From NCBI GenBank assembly GCA_026391945.1, contig JAPLDA010000011.1, positions 1 through 64,000 of the forward strand: DNA of 64,000 nucleotides, read 5' to 3'. Under the pieces are notes generated by a model. That model was not told where the DNA came from. It saw only the letters and a program-made list of their open reading frames with translations, and ran no database searches. The DNA is from Bacteroidota bacterium. GTDB taxonomy: Bacteria; Bacteroidota; Bacteroidia; AKYH767-A; 2013-40CM-41-45. How positions within the stretch are numbered: the stretch's first letter is position 1; every line of letters begins with the position of its first letter. The translations under genes were made by a program, and so were the position numbers. This document shows, piece by piece, positions 43,553 to 53,071 of the stretch.

Positions 43553-43641
43553 AGTGTTTAAGTGCTTGAGTACATGAGTAGCTGCTTTAACACTTGCATA
43601 CACCATCCACACATACTGAAACACTGACGCACTTAAACACT
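43553..43641. repeat. Long inverted repeat between protease and superoxide dismutase genes
   Basis: AGTGTTTAAGTGC (43553-43565) is the exact reverse complement of GCACTTAAACACT (43629-43641), 63 bp apart. In between are degenerate repeats of GTGTGAGTG, GTGCTTGAG and ACACT. It starts 16 bp after the protease stop, so a transcript could fold into a long hairpin, and it ends just before the sod promoter box at 43664. Confidence 0.7.
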
Positions 43642-43663
43642 AAAAAACATCAACACTTTTTTG

Positions 43664-43671
43664 TATTTTTG
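43664..43671 (+). promoter_or_regulatory. Bacteroidetes -7 box (TATTTTTG) for superoxide dismutase
   Basis: TATTTTTG followed by CTCC matches TAnnTTTG. The start codon is about 48 bp downstream. No convincing -33 TTG was seen. Confidence 0.5.
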
Positions 43672-43718
43672 CTCCTCATTCATTCTGAGAAATTCTAACC
43701 ATTTAACTCCCTTCACTC

Positions 43719-44327
43719 ATGTCATTTCAATTGCCTTCTCTTCCTTATGCATTCAATGCACTGGAACCTCATGTAGATGCACGCACGATGGAAATCCATC
43801 ATGGCAAGCACCACGCTGCTTATGTGAACAACCTGAATGCTGCCATCACAGGTACCGACGCCGACAAACTCAGCATCGAAGAAATTTGTAAAAATATTTC
43901 CAACTATGCTCCCGCTGTTCGCAACAACGGCGGCGGACATTATAATCATTCATTATTCTGGACCCTGATGACTCCGGGAGGCAGCAAAACTCCCGAAGGA
44001 GAACTTGCCCATGCAATCAATTCAGCATTCGGAACGTTTGATGAATTCAAAACCAAATTCGCCAGTGCCGGCGCCACACGGTTTGGCAGCGGATGGGCCT
44101 GGCTGATTGTAAACGATGGTAAACTGGTGGTCGGTTCCACTCCGAACCAGGATAATCCTTTGATGGATATTTCGGATCTGAAAGGAAAGCCTGTTCTCGC
44201 TCTCGATGTATGGGAACATGCCTATTATTTGAATTACCAGAACCGCAGGCCTGATTACATCACGGCCTGGTGGAACGTGGTGAACTGGGACCTGGTGGCA
44301 AAGAATTTCACGGAAGCAATGAAATAG
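43719..44327 (+). CDS. Superoxide dismutase, Fe/Mn type
   Basis: 202 residues. Metal ligands are the His residues in [14 protein letters not shown] and [11 protein letters not shown], and Asp/His in [25 protein letters not shown]. The Fe versus Mn choice cannot be settled by eye. Converts superoxide to H2O2 and O2 in the cytoplasm. Monocistronic with its own -7 box and a terminator. Confidence 0.96.
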   Translation: MSFQLPSLPYAFNALEPHVDARTMEIHHGKHHAAYVNNLNAAITGTDADKLSIEEICKNISNYAPAVRNNGGGHYNHSLFWTLMTPGGSKTPEGELAHAINSAFGTFDEFKTKFASAGATRFGSGWAWLIVNDGKLVVGSTPNQDNPLMDISDLKGKPVLALDVWEHAYYLNYQNRRPDYITAWWNVVNWDLVAKNFTEAMK

Positions 44328-44356
44328 AATGATCCATGATGATGTAATCCTAATAG

Positions 44357-44386
44357 CCCCGGCTGAATGTCCGGGGTTTCTTTTTG
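44357..44386 (+). terminator. Intrinsic terminator after superoxide dismutase
   Basis: CCCCGG (44357-44362), 8-nt loop, CCGGGG (44371-44376), then TTTCTTTTTGG. A short but strong GC stem with a T-rich tail. Confidence 0.85.
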
Positions 44387-44402
44387 GTGCATGGTCATGG
44401 AA

Positions 44403-44528
44403 TCAGGTGAGAAAGATGAACCCAAGAATGAACATGAGTATCATGATCAGCAAGGCCCACAGGTCGGCTGGAAAAAAATCTTTGTATTTGTAATAGGCTG
44501 TCTGTATTTTTTCTTTTAGCTTTTTCAT
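44403..44528 (-). CDS. Small single-pass membrane protein, 41 residues
   Basis: The minus strand from the ATG at 44528 to the TGA at 44403 encodes 41 residues: a basic N-terminus (MKKLKEKIQTAYYKYKDF) and one hydrophobic helix (LWALLIMILMFILGFIFLT). It lies alone between sod and the AsmA gene. The composition and length look like a genuine small membrane protein; it is below usual annotation limits. There is no known family to name. Lower confidence because small frames with one hydrophobic run can arise by chance. Confidence 0.5.
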   Translation of the reverse strand: MKKLKEKIQTAYYKYKDFFPADLWALLIMILMFILGFIFLT

Positions 44529-44711
44529 CTGCAGCAATAGTAGGAATTGTTTTTCATTGCTGTGAACCTGTCTTGGAATTCATGGAAAAAAGTTTGCAGC
44601 GGCTAACCAATGCACCTTTTTATCGTATCAGTTTCTTTAAGATCCCGATACAGATTAAAATTTCTCCATCATGGTTTCGTTCATGACCCAAAGGATTCAA
44701 ACAGCAACACG

Positions 44712-47225
44712 ATGATCAAACGTTTTCTGAAAATCACCGGTATCGTGATGCTGTCTTTCATCCTGCTGTGTGTTGTCATCGGGATTTTTTACGGAGAGGA
44801 AGTAAAGAAACTGATGATCGGCGAACTGAACAAAAGCCTCACGACGGAAGTGAATGTAAAGGAATTTGATTTTTCAATTCTCCGGCATTTTCCTTTTGCC
44901 TCTGTGGACATGAAACAGGTGGTCATCAAAGAGGCCACCGATAAAAAAATTAAGGACACCTTATTGTATGCGGATCACCTGTCGCTGCTCTTCAACATCA
45001 CAGGCTTGTTCAGCAAAGATTTTACTGTCAAAAAAATTGTCTTAAAAGACGCAAAGGTAAAGGTGGTGATGGATGAAAACGGGAAAGGCAATTATCATTT
45101 CTGGAAATCATCATCCGGTTCTGCTTCTTCGTCGGGGATTGATTTGAAAAAAATTGTCCTCGCAAATGTCAGCATCCGTTACATCGATCATTACAACAAA
45201 CAGGATTATCTCGCGGAGGCAAAAGAGGCGGAGCTCTCCGGAAAATTTTCGAGTGATGAATTTCTCCTGAAAACAAAAGCCGATTTGATGATCAGTCATT
45301 TGCTGGTTGACAAAATTGATTATGTTCATGGAAAAGAGGCAACGATCCGTGCGGAGTTGAAAGTAAACAACCGGACCAATGAATATGTGTTCGTCAACAG
45401 TTCCGTTCGCATCGCCAGCCTCGCATTTGATATGAATGGGAAGGTAACTTCGCTGGATCATTCAACCAAACTGAACCTGTCCGTCAATTCCAGCGAAGCC
45501 GATTTAGGTTCTTTCATCAGCCTGTTGCCCGAGACTTATGTAAACTATTTCAAAAATTTCAGGAGCAAAGGGAAGTTTTATTTTGCCTGCCACCTCACCG
45601 GGCAAAACGATTCGTCGCATACTCCGGATGTGGGTGTCACATTTTCCGTGACCAACGGGAGCATCACGCCAAAGGAAAGCGAGGTGTCGTTCGAGGACAT
45701 CCGGGTTTCCGGTTCATTCATCAACCATAACCGGGAAAATAAAAGTGTGCTGGAGATTCCTTCTTTCTCCGCAACTCTCGGTGGAAGAAACCTGAAAGCA
45801 GACCTTGTCCTTGAAGACTTTCAGAATCCGTTCCTCACGCTGCATGCCGCCACCAACCTCGATCTCAGCCGGCTTCGTCATTTCATTCAGATGGATACTC
45901 TGGAAACGCTATCCGGTGATCTCGCCATGAACATTTCCTTTGCCGGGAAAATCAAAGACCTTCCGCGTTACCATGCCGATGCTTTGTACAAAGTAAAAGC
46001 ATCCGGGAACATGGAACTGAAAAACACTTCCTTCAAACTGAAAAAAAATCCGCTGGAGTTTAGTGCCATCAACGGAAATTTTTCGCTGAGCGACAACAGC
46101 GTCATCGTGAATGAACTGAAAGGGAAAATATCATCAAGCGATTTCGAAATGAACGGCGTGTTCAGGAACTTCCTCACGTTCCTCTTAATTCCCGGGCAGG
46201 ATGCGGAGGTGAATGCAAAACTTGTTTCCAATGAAATCAACCTCGATGAATTGCTGACGAACAAATCCGTTGCCTCGGAAAATGATACGACGTATAAACT
46301 GAAGTTCAATCCTCGCCTGGTTTGCCGGCTGAATGTGGAGGTGGGCAACCTGCACTTCCGGAAATTTTCCGCCACGCACATCAAAGGAGAAATCAACCTC
46401 GCCGACCAGGTGATCAGCGGGAAGGGGCTGAGTTTTTCTTCGATGAACGGAACCACGGTGATGGATGCCGCCATCAATGCTTCACGCAACGACAGCATCA
46501 TCATTTCCTGCGATGCAAAATGTTCCAGACTTGATATCACACAACTGTTCATACAGATGGAGAATTTCGGGCAAACCACCATGACGGATAAAAATGTAAA
46601 AGGAAAAATCAGCGCTGATGTTCAATTCAAATCATCATGGACAACCGGTTTGCATATCAACTCAAAGAGTGTGTTGTGTACCAGCGACCTCACCATCGAC
46701 AACGGCGAGTTGAATGAGTTCCGGCCGATCCTCGCTCTTTCCAAATACCTGAAACTGTCGGATCTGAAACACATCCGTTTCTCGACTTTGAAAAACCAGG
46801 TGCGCATCAGCAACAGGAAAATATTTATTCCCGCCATGGAAATCAACTCAAGCGCATTGAACCTCACCGGTTCCGGCGTGCATGATTTCGACAACATGGT
46901 GGATTATAAAATTCAATTGTTGCTGAGTGATATTTTAGGAAAAAGAGTGAAGGATCAGAATACAGAGTTCGGGCAGATCGAAGATGACGGTCTTGGAAGA
47001 ACGAAACTGTTCCTGACGATGAAAGGCCCGGTGGATGATCCGAAAATCGGGTACGACAAAAAAGGTGTTGTCGAAAAAATCAAAAATGAGATTAAAACGG
47101 AGCGACAGAACCTGAAAAATCTTTTGAAGCAGGAATTTGGTTCTCATAAAAACGATTCAACATCGGTGCAGAAAAAAAAGAAAGAAGAGATGCAGATCGA
47201 CTGGGATACAAAGGATGATAAATAG
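44712..47225 (+). CDS. AsmA-family (translocation/outer-membrane biogenesis type) protein
   Basis: 837 residues from the ATG at 44712; the frame is open upstream to 44610 without a plausible start. One N-terminal membrane helix (ITGIVMLSFILLCVVIGIF). The N-terminal AsmA module reads EVNVKEFDFSILRHFPFASVDMKQVVIKE and LSLLFNITGLFSKDFTVKKIVLKDAKVKVV. It is followed by long repeated beta-strand stretches, the elongated groove fold of AsmA/TamB-like proteins. A C-terminal AsmA segment (about 660-800) includes DDPKIGYDKKG. Such proteins are anchored in the inner membrane and thought to help lipid movement to the outer membrane. The last 40 residues are a Lys/Glu-rich tail. Confidence 0.87.
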   Translation: MIKRFLKITGIVMLSFILLCVVIGIFYGEEVKKLMIGELNKSLTTEVNVKEFDFSILRHFPFASVDMKQVVIKEATDKKIKDTLLYADHLSLLFNITGLFSKDFTVKKIVLKDAKVKVVMDENGKGNYHFWKSSSGSASSSGIDLKKIVLANVSIRYIDHYNKQDYLAEAKEAELSGKFSSDEFLLKTKADLMISHLLVDKIDYVHGKEATIRAELKVNNRTNEYVFVNSSVRIASLAFDMNGKVTSLDHSTKLNLSVNSSEADLGSFISLLPETYVNYFKNFRSKGKFYFACHLTGQNDSSHTPDVGVTFSVTNGSITPKESEVSFEDIRVSGSFINHNRENKSVLEIPSFSATLGGRNLKADLVLEDFQNPFLTLHAATNLDLSRLRHFIQMDTLETLSGDLAMNISFAGKIKDLPRYHADALYKVKASGNMELKNTSFKLKKNPLEFSAINGNFSLSDNSVIVNELKGKISSSDFEMNGVFRNFLTFLLIPGQDAEVNAKLVSNEINLDELLTNKSVASENDTTYKLKFNPRLVCRLNVEVGNLHFRKFSATHIKGEINLADQVISGKGLSFSSMNGTTVMDAAINASRNDSIIISCDAKCSRLDITQLFIQMENFGQTTMTDKNVKGKISADVQFKSSWTTGLHINSKSVLCTSDLTIDNGELNEFRPILALSKYLKLSDLKHIRFSTLKNQVRISNRKIFIPAMEINSSALNLTGSGVHDFDNMVDYKIQLLLSDILGKRVKDQNTEFGQIEDDGLGRTKLFLTMKGPVDDPKIGYDKKGVVEKIKNEIKTERQNLKNLLKQEFGSHKNDSTSVQKKKKEEMQIDWDTKDDK

Positions 47226-47300
47226 CATGTCATTCGCCGGATTCCCTGCTTTCAATTTTTTTTAACATCTTAGCGTTTCATTTCGGAAGGAGAGCTTTAC

Positions 47301-48455
47301 TTGAACATTTACACTCAAAAACAACGTTGGAAGATTTTATTGCTGATTGCTGCACTGTTAATCGGGGCGGCTTCGCTTTGGTATACCAATAAACTCGTTA
47401 AAAATCTTGCCGAGGAAGAACGAAAAAAAATCGAACTCTGGGCGGAGGCCACCAAAAAACTCGCTGACATTACCGATGTAAATGCCGATCTTAATTTTTT
47501 ATCAAATGTGATCGGCAATAACACCACCATCCCGGTGATCATGACCGATGGCAAGGATGAACTTGTTTCGTACAGGAACCTGGATTCGGCAAAAGCACGG
47601 GATAAGGAATACATCAGGGAGCAGGTGGTGATCATGCGGCAACAACATGAGCCGATTGAAATTTTACTACCAGGAGGAAACAAAAATTACATCCTATACA
47701 GGGATTCCACGCTGCTCGTGAAGCTTCGCTATTATCCATATTTTCAGTTAGCGGTAATCGCGCTCTTTTTAATCGTATCGTATCTTGCTTTCAGCAGTTC
47801 GAGGAAAGCGGAACAAAACCAGGTGTGGGTTGGCATGGCCAAAGAAACTGCTCACCAGTTGGGAACTCCTTTGTCGTCACTGATTGCCTGGCTGGAATTT
47901 TTAAAACTGAAAGGAACGGATACAGCGTACACGAGTGAAATTGAAAAAGATGTTCAGCGGCTGCAAACCATCACCGACCGTTTTTCAAAAATTGGTTCAG
48001 CTCCTGCGTTGCAAAAAGAAAATGTAAAAGATGTACTGCAGCATTCCATTGATTACATCAAGTCAAGAACATCAGCAAGGGTTGATTTCTCCATCAGCAA
48101 TTCAGCGAACATTCCCGTACTGGCGCCGATGAACATTCCTCTTTTTGAATGGGTGATCGAAAACCTGCTGAAGAATTCCATCGATGCGATGAGCGGTTCG
48201 GGAAGTATCAAAATGACCATTACCGACCAGCACCAGTTCGTGTACATTGATATTTCTGACACGGGAAAAGGAATTCCGAAGAGTTCGTACAAAACTATTT
48301 TCAAGCCGGGATATACCACCAAGAGCAGGGGATGGGGACTTGGCCTTTCACTCAGCAAACGCATCATCGAAGACTATCACGACGGGCAGATATTTGTAAA
48401 AAGTTCTGAGTCGAACAAGGGCAGTACGATCCGGATTGTCCTGAAGAAGATATAA
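47301..48455 (+). CDS. Sensor histidine kinase
   Basis: 384 residues from a TTG at 47301, preceded by GGAGAG. Two membrane helices (about 11-29 and 148-165) flank a periplasmic sensor region of about 115 residues. The phosphorylated His is His185 in AKETAHQLGTPLSSL. ATP-binding boxes are NLLKNSIDAMSG (N), DTGKGIP (G1) and GWGLGLSLSKRI (G2). It has no adjacent response regulator, so its partner is unknown. The gene lies next to hemW on the same strand (71 bp gap). Confidence 0.9.
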   Translation: MNIYTQKQRWKILLLIAALLIGAASLWYTNKLVKNLAEEERKKIELWAEATKKLADITDVNADLNFLSNVIGNNTTIPVIMTDGKDELVSYRNLDSAKARDKEYIREQVVIMRQQHEPIEILLPGGNKNYILYRDSTLLVKLRYYPYFQLAVIALFLIVSYLAFSSSRKAEQNQVWVGMAKETAHQLGTPLSSLIAWLEFLKLKGTDTAYTSEIEKDVQRLQTITDRFSKIGSAPALQKENVKDVLQHSIDYIKSRTSARVDFSISNSANIPVLAPMNIPLFEWVIENLLKNSIDAMSGSGSIKMTITDQHQFVYIDISDTGKGIPKSSYKTIFKPGYTTKSRGWGLGLSLSKRIIEDYHDGQIFVKSSESNKGSTIRIVLKKI

Positions 48456-48526
48456 TCTCCCGGTTATTTCATTGTCAAAGAATCAAGTAACATGTTTCGT
48501 ACATTCGTACGGATTCCGTTTTTCTC

Positions 48527-49660
48527 ATGAGTGGTATTTATATTCATATTCCTTTCTGCAGGCAGGCCTGTTACTACTGTGATTTTCATTTTTCAGTATC
48601 ATGGAAAAGGAAGGATGATTTTGTGCAGGCCTTGCTCAAGGAAATTGAGCTGCAGAAAAATTTTCTTGCCAATGAAAAAATCTCATCCGTATATTTTGGC
48701 GGAGGAACGCCGTCCATACTTTCAGCGGATGAACTGAAAAAAATACTCTTCACGCTTTCGAAGTATCATTCAATTGCGGATGACGCTGAAATGACGCTGG
48801 AAGCAAATCCTGATGATCTGACGAAAGAAAAAATAAAAGACATTGGAGAAACCGGCATCAACCGTTTAAGCATCGGCATCCAGAGTTTTTCGGATGAGGA
48901 TTTGAAATTCATGAACCGCGTTCATGATTCGAAGCAAGCCATCGAATCGGTGAAGTCGGCTCAGGACGCCGGTTTCCGGAACATCACCATCGACCTGATT
49001 TACGGCACACCAACTTTGGCAGATGAACAATGGGTTAAAAATCTTGAACAGGCTTTTGCACTGGATGTTCCGCATCTTTCCTGTTATGCACTTACGGTGG
49101 AAACGCAAACGGCGCTGGCACAGTTTATCAAAAAGGGAAAAGTAGCTCCTGTGGATGAAGCCAAAGCAGCCGCGCAGTTTGAAATTCTCATGAAACGTTC
49201 CTCACAAAAAGGATTTGAGCAGTATGAGGTTTCGAATTTCGCGAAGGCTCAAATGTATTCCAGGCATAACAGCAGTTACTGGAGAAATGAAAAATACCTG
49301 GGGCTTGGTCCTTCGGCTCATTCTTATAACGGCGTTTCGCGCCAATGGAATGTGGCGAATAATCATTTGTACATCGAAGCCATCAACAAAGGATCGGTCC
49401 CTTTTGAAGAAGAAATATTAACCGCTGTACAGAAATACAACGAGTATGTGCTCACTTCTTTGCGCACCAGGTGGGGCTGTGATGTGATGAAAATAAAAAA
49501 TGAATTCGGTGAAAAATTTGGAGAGTACTTCAGCAAAACAGCCGATGATTTTATCAGGCAACAATGGATGGAAAATCGCGACAGAGTTTATGTGCTGACT
49601 CACAAAGGAAAATTCTTTGCCGACAGAATTTCTTCTGATTTATTTTACAGTGAAGACTGA
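48527..49660 (+). CDS. hemW: Radical SAM heme chaperone HemW
   Basis: 377 residues. Radical SAM motif CRQACYYCDF (Cys11, Cys15, Cys18) with GGGTPSIL and QSFSDEDLKFMNR after it. The C-terminal HemW domain is shown by SRHNSSYWRNEKYLGLGPSAHSYNG. HemW lacks the coproporphyrinogen-oxidase activity of HemN; it binds and delivers heme to membrane cytochromes. No extra Cys follows the cluster site (the fourth position is Phe), as expected for HemW. Confidence 0.94.
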   Translation: MSGIYIHIPFCRQACYYCDFHFSVSWKRKDDFVQALLKEIELQKNFLANEKISSVYFGGGTPSILSADELKKILFTLSKYHSIADDAEMTLEANPDDLTKEKIKDIGETGINRLSIGIQSFSDEDLKFMNRVHDSKQAIESVKSAQDAGFRNITIDLIYGTPTLADEQWVKNLEQAFALDVPHLSCYALTVETQTALAQFIKKGKVAPVDEAKAAAQFEILMKRSSQKGFEQYEVSNFAKAQMYSRHNSSYWRNEKYLGLGPSAHSYNGVSRQWNVANNHLYIEAINKGSVPFEEEILTAVQKYNEYVLTSLRTRWGCDVMKIKNEFGEKFGEYFSKTADDFIRQQWMENRDRVYVLTHKGKFFADRISSDLFYSED

Positions 49661-49762
49661 CGGGTGATTTAAACTTCCTGTCCTGTTCATCAAAATATTT
49701 GTACCCTGATCGTTCTCATTGATCACCCGCACCAGTTGCCCTATCTTTAAAAAAAAATTACA

Positions 49763-50386
49763 ATGAAAAAGCTATTCCTCTTGTTCTCGTTGTTTGTCGC
49801 TTTTGAAAGCACGCATGCGCAAAGCCTGGCTGGCACCGAATGGCTGGGAACCAATCCGCCGAGTCCCAACATCTGGTTCCAGTTCGGAACGGATACGGTG
49901 TATTATACATTCACCGGTTCAGGGTTTACGCCTCTCAGTTTGTATACATCATCCGGCGGGATATTCACCATCGCCGACCTCACCGGAACTGCTGCCTGCA
50001 CCAGCACCGGAACCTACAATTATTCGTATGTCGGCAACAGCCTCACGTTTACCCTCATCAGCGATAATTGTGTTAACCGGAGAAATACGCTTCTCAATTA
50101 TACCTGGACGCTGATCGGAACAACAGGGATGGATGATCAAAAACAAAATTCCCGATTGGTTGTTTATCCGAATCCATGTGTTGACGGCCTGTTGACGGTA
50201 TCCGTTCCCGGTAATGATTTTACAAAAAGGGAAATCATACTTTGTGACATCAGCGGCAGGGTTGTGTACAATGAAAACATGGAAGCAGCGGAAACGCGAA
50301 TCGACATTGGCTTTCTTCAGCACGGAATCTATACAGGCTATTGCCTGTTTGGTTCAGAAAAAATTCCGTTTATCGTAATCCGGTAA
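49763..50386 (+). CDS. Secreted protein with T9SS type A sorting signal
   Basis: 207 residues. Signal peptide MKKLFLLFSLFVAFESTHAQ. The middle part (about 22-125) is beta-rich with two Cys (AACTSTG, ISDNCVNR) and reads like a lipocalin-style small domain (LAGTEWLGTNPP ... VYYTFTGSGF). The last about 80 residues are a type A CTD (LVVYPNPCVDGLLTVSVPG ... CDISGRVVYNENM ... LQHGIYTGY ... KIPFIVIR). Probably surface exposed; function unknown. Confidence 0.85.
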   Translation: MKKLFLLFSLFVAFESTHAQSLAGTEWLGTNPPSPNIWFQFGTDTVYYTFTGSGFTPLSLYTSSGGIFTIADLTGTAACTSTGTYNYSYVGNSLTFTLISDNCVNRRNTLLNYTWTLIGTTGMDDQKQNSRLVVYPNPCVDGLLTVSVPGNDFTKREIILCDISGRVVYNENMEAAETRIDIGFLQHGIYTGYCLFGSEKIPFIVIR

Positions 50387-50424
50387 AAGAAACTGTTTCA
50401 GGATGAAGGATGACGGTTGAAAAA

Positions 50425-50874
50425 TTAAAGGATCTTTTCGATTGTATAGGAGACTCCGTTCATTTCTGCATCATCACCGGTGTGTAAGCCCATCAGTTTT
50501 TCACCCAATGGAGATTGCGGGGAAAGTGCGATGACTGAAATCCCGTCGACCATTATTTTCCCCAAAGCGATGCTCACAAATAAAAAAATCGTATCGGTTT
50601 TTACCAGGCTTCCCAGGGTAACAACCGGAACCTGCTTGGGAAAGTCCATTCTTTCCAGCACAGATTTTTGCAATAACATTTCATCGAGTTGCCGGCTTAT
50701 TTTTTCATGCTCCATCTGCATCATGGCGCGGGCCGTTTCATGTTTATCTCCCGCCGAACTTTTGGAATCGTTTTCTGCTCCTACCGTCAGGTCATTCAAG
50801 ACCGTTTGCATCAGTGTGATTTTATCATTCACCGACTCAACACATTTTTTATAAACTTTTTCTTTGAAGGTCAT
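50425..50874 (-). CDS. GreA/GreB-like elongation factor family protein
   Basis: 149 residues from the ATG at 50874. An N-terminal antiparallel helical hairpin (about 1-75) and a C-terminal FKBP-like domain (GSLVKTDTIFLFVSIALGKIMVDGISVIALSPQSPLGEKLMGLHTGDDAEMNG) match the GreA/B architecture. SPQSPLGEKLMG is the GreA-type motif. The acidic catalytic pair at the tip of the hairpin is not clear by eye, so it may modulate RNA polymerase in another way. Some databases give this group an unrelated ACP-synthase name, which the sequence does not support. Confidence 0.78.
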   Translation of the reverse strand: MTFKEKVYKKCVESVNDKITLMQTVLNDLTVGAENDSKSSAGDKHETARAMMQMEHEKISRQLDEMLLQKSVLERMDFPKQVPVVTLGSLVKTDTIFLFVSIALGKIMVDGISVIALSPQSPLGEKLMGLHTGDDAEMNGVSYTIEKIL

Positions 50875-50925
50875 GAGATGAGTTCGGTTTCCGGGAACAA
50901 GGCTGGTGGCCATGAAGCGTTACAA

Positions 50926-51603
50926 TTATTCATCCTGTTTCCCGCCGACCACGATCACCACCTCACCCTTCACCGTTTTCGATTTGAAGTAGGTGCAGAT
51001 TTCCAGAAGAGTTCCGCGTTTGGTTTCTTCGAACATCTTGGTGAGTTCGCGTGAAACGCTTGCCTGCCGCTCGCTGCCGAAGGTTTCCATAAACTGCTCC
51101 AGCGTTTTCACAAGTCGAAAAGGCGATTCATAAAAAACCATCGTGCGTTCTTCATCTTTGAGTTCCGAAAGTTTAGTCGCTCTTCCTTTTTTATGCGGAA
51201 GAAATCCTTCAAAACAAAAACGTTCACAGGGCAAGCCTGAATCGACGAGGGCAGGAACAAAAGCCGTCGGGCCGGGAAGGCATTCCACATCGATGCCGGT
51301 CTGGATGCACGCTCTCACAATCAAAAATCCGGGATCTGAAATTCCAGGAGTGCCGGCATCGGTCACCAATGCAACCGAATTGCTCTGTTCGATCTTCGCC
51401 ATGATTCCTTCCAGCACTTTGTGTTCGTTGTTCTGGTGGTAAGCATGAATGTGTTTTTCAATTCCGAAATGATTCAACAGAACACGGCTGGTACGCGTAT
51501 CTTCAGCGAGGATAAAGTCCGCCTCTTTGAGAATGCGGATGGCGCGCAGCGTGATGTCTTCGAGGTTTCCGATGGGTGTCGGGACAAGAACAAGTTTCGG
51601 CAT
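50926..51603 (-). CDS. rsmI: 16S rRNA 2'-O-methyltransferase RsmI
   Basis: 225 residues. Tetrapyrrole/rRNA methylase fold: LVLVPTPIGNLEDITLRAIRIL at the start, LAEDTRTSRVLLNHFGI, VTDAGTPGISDPGFLIVRACI and LPGPTAFVPALVDSGLPCERFCFEGF. RsmI 2'-O-methylates C1402 of 16S rRNA. The frame ends VVVGGKQDE. It follows the unknown gene at 51606 with only 2 bp between, so these two form an operon. Confidence 0.95.
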   Translation of the reverse strand: MPKLVLVPTPIGNLEDITLRAIRILKEADFILAEDTRTSRVLLNHFGIEKHIHAYHQNNEHKVLEGIMAKIEQSNSVALVTDAGTPGISDPGFLIVRACIQTGIDVECLPGPTAFVPALVDSGLPCERFCFEGFLPHKKGRATKLSELKDEERTMVFYESPFRLVKTLEQFMETFGSERQASVSRELTKMFEETKRGTLLEICTYFKSKTVKGEVVIVVGGKQDE

Positions 51604-51605
51604 GC

Positions 51606-52379
51606 TCAGGAGATGAACCGGCGTTCAACAAGTTCCTTAAAATGTTTTACATGCTCATCCTGGTCAGGCCAGTTGAAGCGGCTGGCGAGGTCGGCGGCAA
51701 TCAATTGTTTTGCTGCGTCAAGATTTCCGGCATTGTTGATTTTATCAATGGCTTCTGAATAGTCCTGCAGGTTCCCATCGAATAGTTGGTTGATGAATAA
51801 AAATTTTTCATTGATGCCGATGGCTGCTTTCAGATCCACGATCGGCTTGTGGTGTAATTTTTCTGCTACAGTTTTGGAAGACGCTTTCGCGGCAATGTGT
51901 TCGTGCACGGTTTCTTCGTCATGGAAATTATCGCCCAGCGAATGAGCATCACCAAAGAGGGTCACGTTGACGCCGCCGGAAATTTTTTTCGGTTTGATGG
52001 CCTTTTCTTTTTTTGTCTCAGCTTCCTCTGCAGCGGAAGTTTTTACCATCACCTCTTCCATGGTGACCGGCGGATGAATTTCCTTCTCCGGTTCCTTTTT
52101 TTCCTGTGTGGCTTTCAACGATTCTTCCGTTTTCTTTTCAAACATCCTTTTTTCAGCGAGTATCCTCTGCGTAACGGCGGCTTTTACCTCATCGAGCGAT
52201 GAAAGTGCATTGTGATGATTCAGTAACAGGATGGCTTCGTACAGCTGGCGCGTGTTCTGGAGAATGATGTCCAGTTCGAGGTGAGGAATGGTTCCGCTGC
52301 TGCTTTTTAGTTTTTCATGTTGTTCAGCAAGGGTTTTCAATAATAAATCAACCTGCTGGTGAATACTTTGACGATTCAT
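51606..52379 (-). CDS. Conserved hypothetical protein, coiled-coil, rsmI-linked
   Basis: 257 residues from the ATG at 52379 (MNRQSIHQQVDLLLKTL); the frame reaches 52472 but those 31 codons overlap the leader of tdk. It is soluble with a helical N-terminus (about 1-70), a Glu/Lys-rich disordered or coiled-coil middle (EKKTEESLKATQEKKEPEKEI, about 75-140) and a helical C-terminal domain (LKAAIGINEKFLFINQLFDGNLQDYSEAI ... LASRFNWPDQDEHVKHFKELVERRF). I recall similar proteins in Bacteroidetes next to rsmI or tdk, without a function. Confidence 0.72.
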   Translation of the reverse strand: MNRQSIHQQVDLLLKTLAEQHEKLKSSSGTIPHLELDIILQNTRQLYEAILLLNHHNALSSLDEVKAAVTQRILAEKRMFEKKTEESLKATQEKKEPEKEIHPPVTMEEVMVKTSAAEEAETKKEKAIKPKKISGGVNVTLFGDAHSLGDNFHDEETVHEHIAAKASSKTVAEKLHHKPIVDLKAAIGINEKFLFINQLFDGNLQDYSEAIDKINNAGNLDAAKQLIAADLASRFNWPDQDEHVKHFKELVERRFIS

Positions 52380-52422
52380 AAGAAATGTTTTTACCAGTGA
52401 TAAAACGGTGAAGGTTTTAATA

Positions 52423-52430
52423 TATTTTTG
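52423..52430 (+). promoter_or_regulatory. Bacteroidetes -7 box (TATTTTTG) for tdk
   Basis: TATTTTTG followed by TCC matches TAnnTTTG and lies 48 bp before the tdk ATG. It overlaps the leader of the divergent gene. Confidence 0.5.
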
Positions 52431-52477
52431 TCCTTCGCCATTCTTCAAAGGTAAAGAAAAATAAACCTGCATTTTAC

Positions 52478-53059
52478 ATGTTTCTTGAACACCTCAGATC
52501 CTACGATACTAAAAAAGGCTGCATCGAAGTCATTGTCGGATCCATGTTTTCCGGCAAAACGGAAGAACTGATCCGGAGGCTGAAACGCGCACGCATCGCT
52601 CAACAGAAAGTGGAAATCTTCAAACCCAAACTGGACACACGGTACGATGAAGTGAACGTGGTTTCGCACGATGCCAATTTCATTCCTTCCACGCCCGTGG
52701 AATCGTCTTCACGGATTCTTCTCCTGGCAAATGATGTGGAAGTGATCGGAATAGATGAAGCACAGTTCTTTGACGAAGAATTGCCTTCGGTCTGTGAAAG
52801 CCTTGCCAACCGAGGCATCCGGGTCATCGTCGCCGGGCTTGATATGGATTACCTCGGCAAACCGTTCGGCCCGCTGCCGCATCTTATGGCCACAGCGGAG
52901 TATGTGACAAAGGTACATGCCATCTGCATCAAATGCGGAAACCTTGCTAACCACTCTCATCGCACCATCGTTAACAGTTCGCGCATACTCCTGGGAGAAA
53001 AAGATTCCTATGTACCGCTATGCAGGAATTGTTTCAACGACGAAAAAAACAAAGCCTGA
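52478..53059 (+). CDS. tdk: Thymidine kinase
   Basis: 193 residues. The P-loop is [12 protein letters not shown] (about 21-32); [14 protein letters not shown] carries the catalytic/Walker B Asp-Glu and [13 protein letters not shown] is the lasso region. Zinc cysteines are CIKCG and CRNC near the C-terminus. It phosphorylates thymidine for salvage in the cytoplasm. Followed at 12 bp by murF-alr, probably one transcript. Confidence 0.96.
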   Translation: MFLEHLRSYDTKKGCIEVIVGSMFSGKTEELIRRLKRARIAQQKVEIFKPKLDTRYDEVNVVSHDANFIPSTPVESSSRILLLANDVEVIGIDEAQFFDEELPSVCESLANRGIRVIVAGLDMDYLGKPFGPLPHLMATAEYVTKVHAICIKCGNLANHSHRTIVNSSRILLGEKDSYVPLCRNCFNDEKNKA

Positions 53060-53071
53060 TTTTTTACCGCC

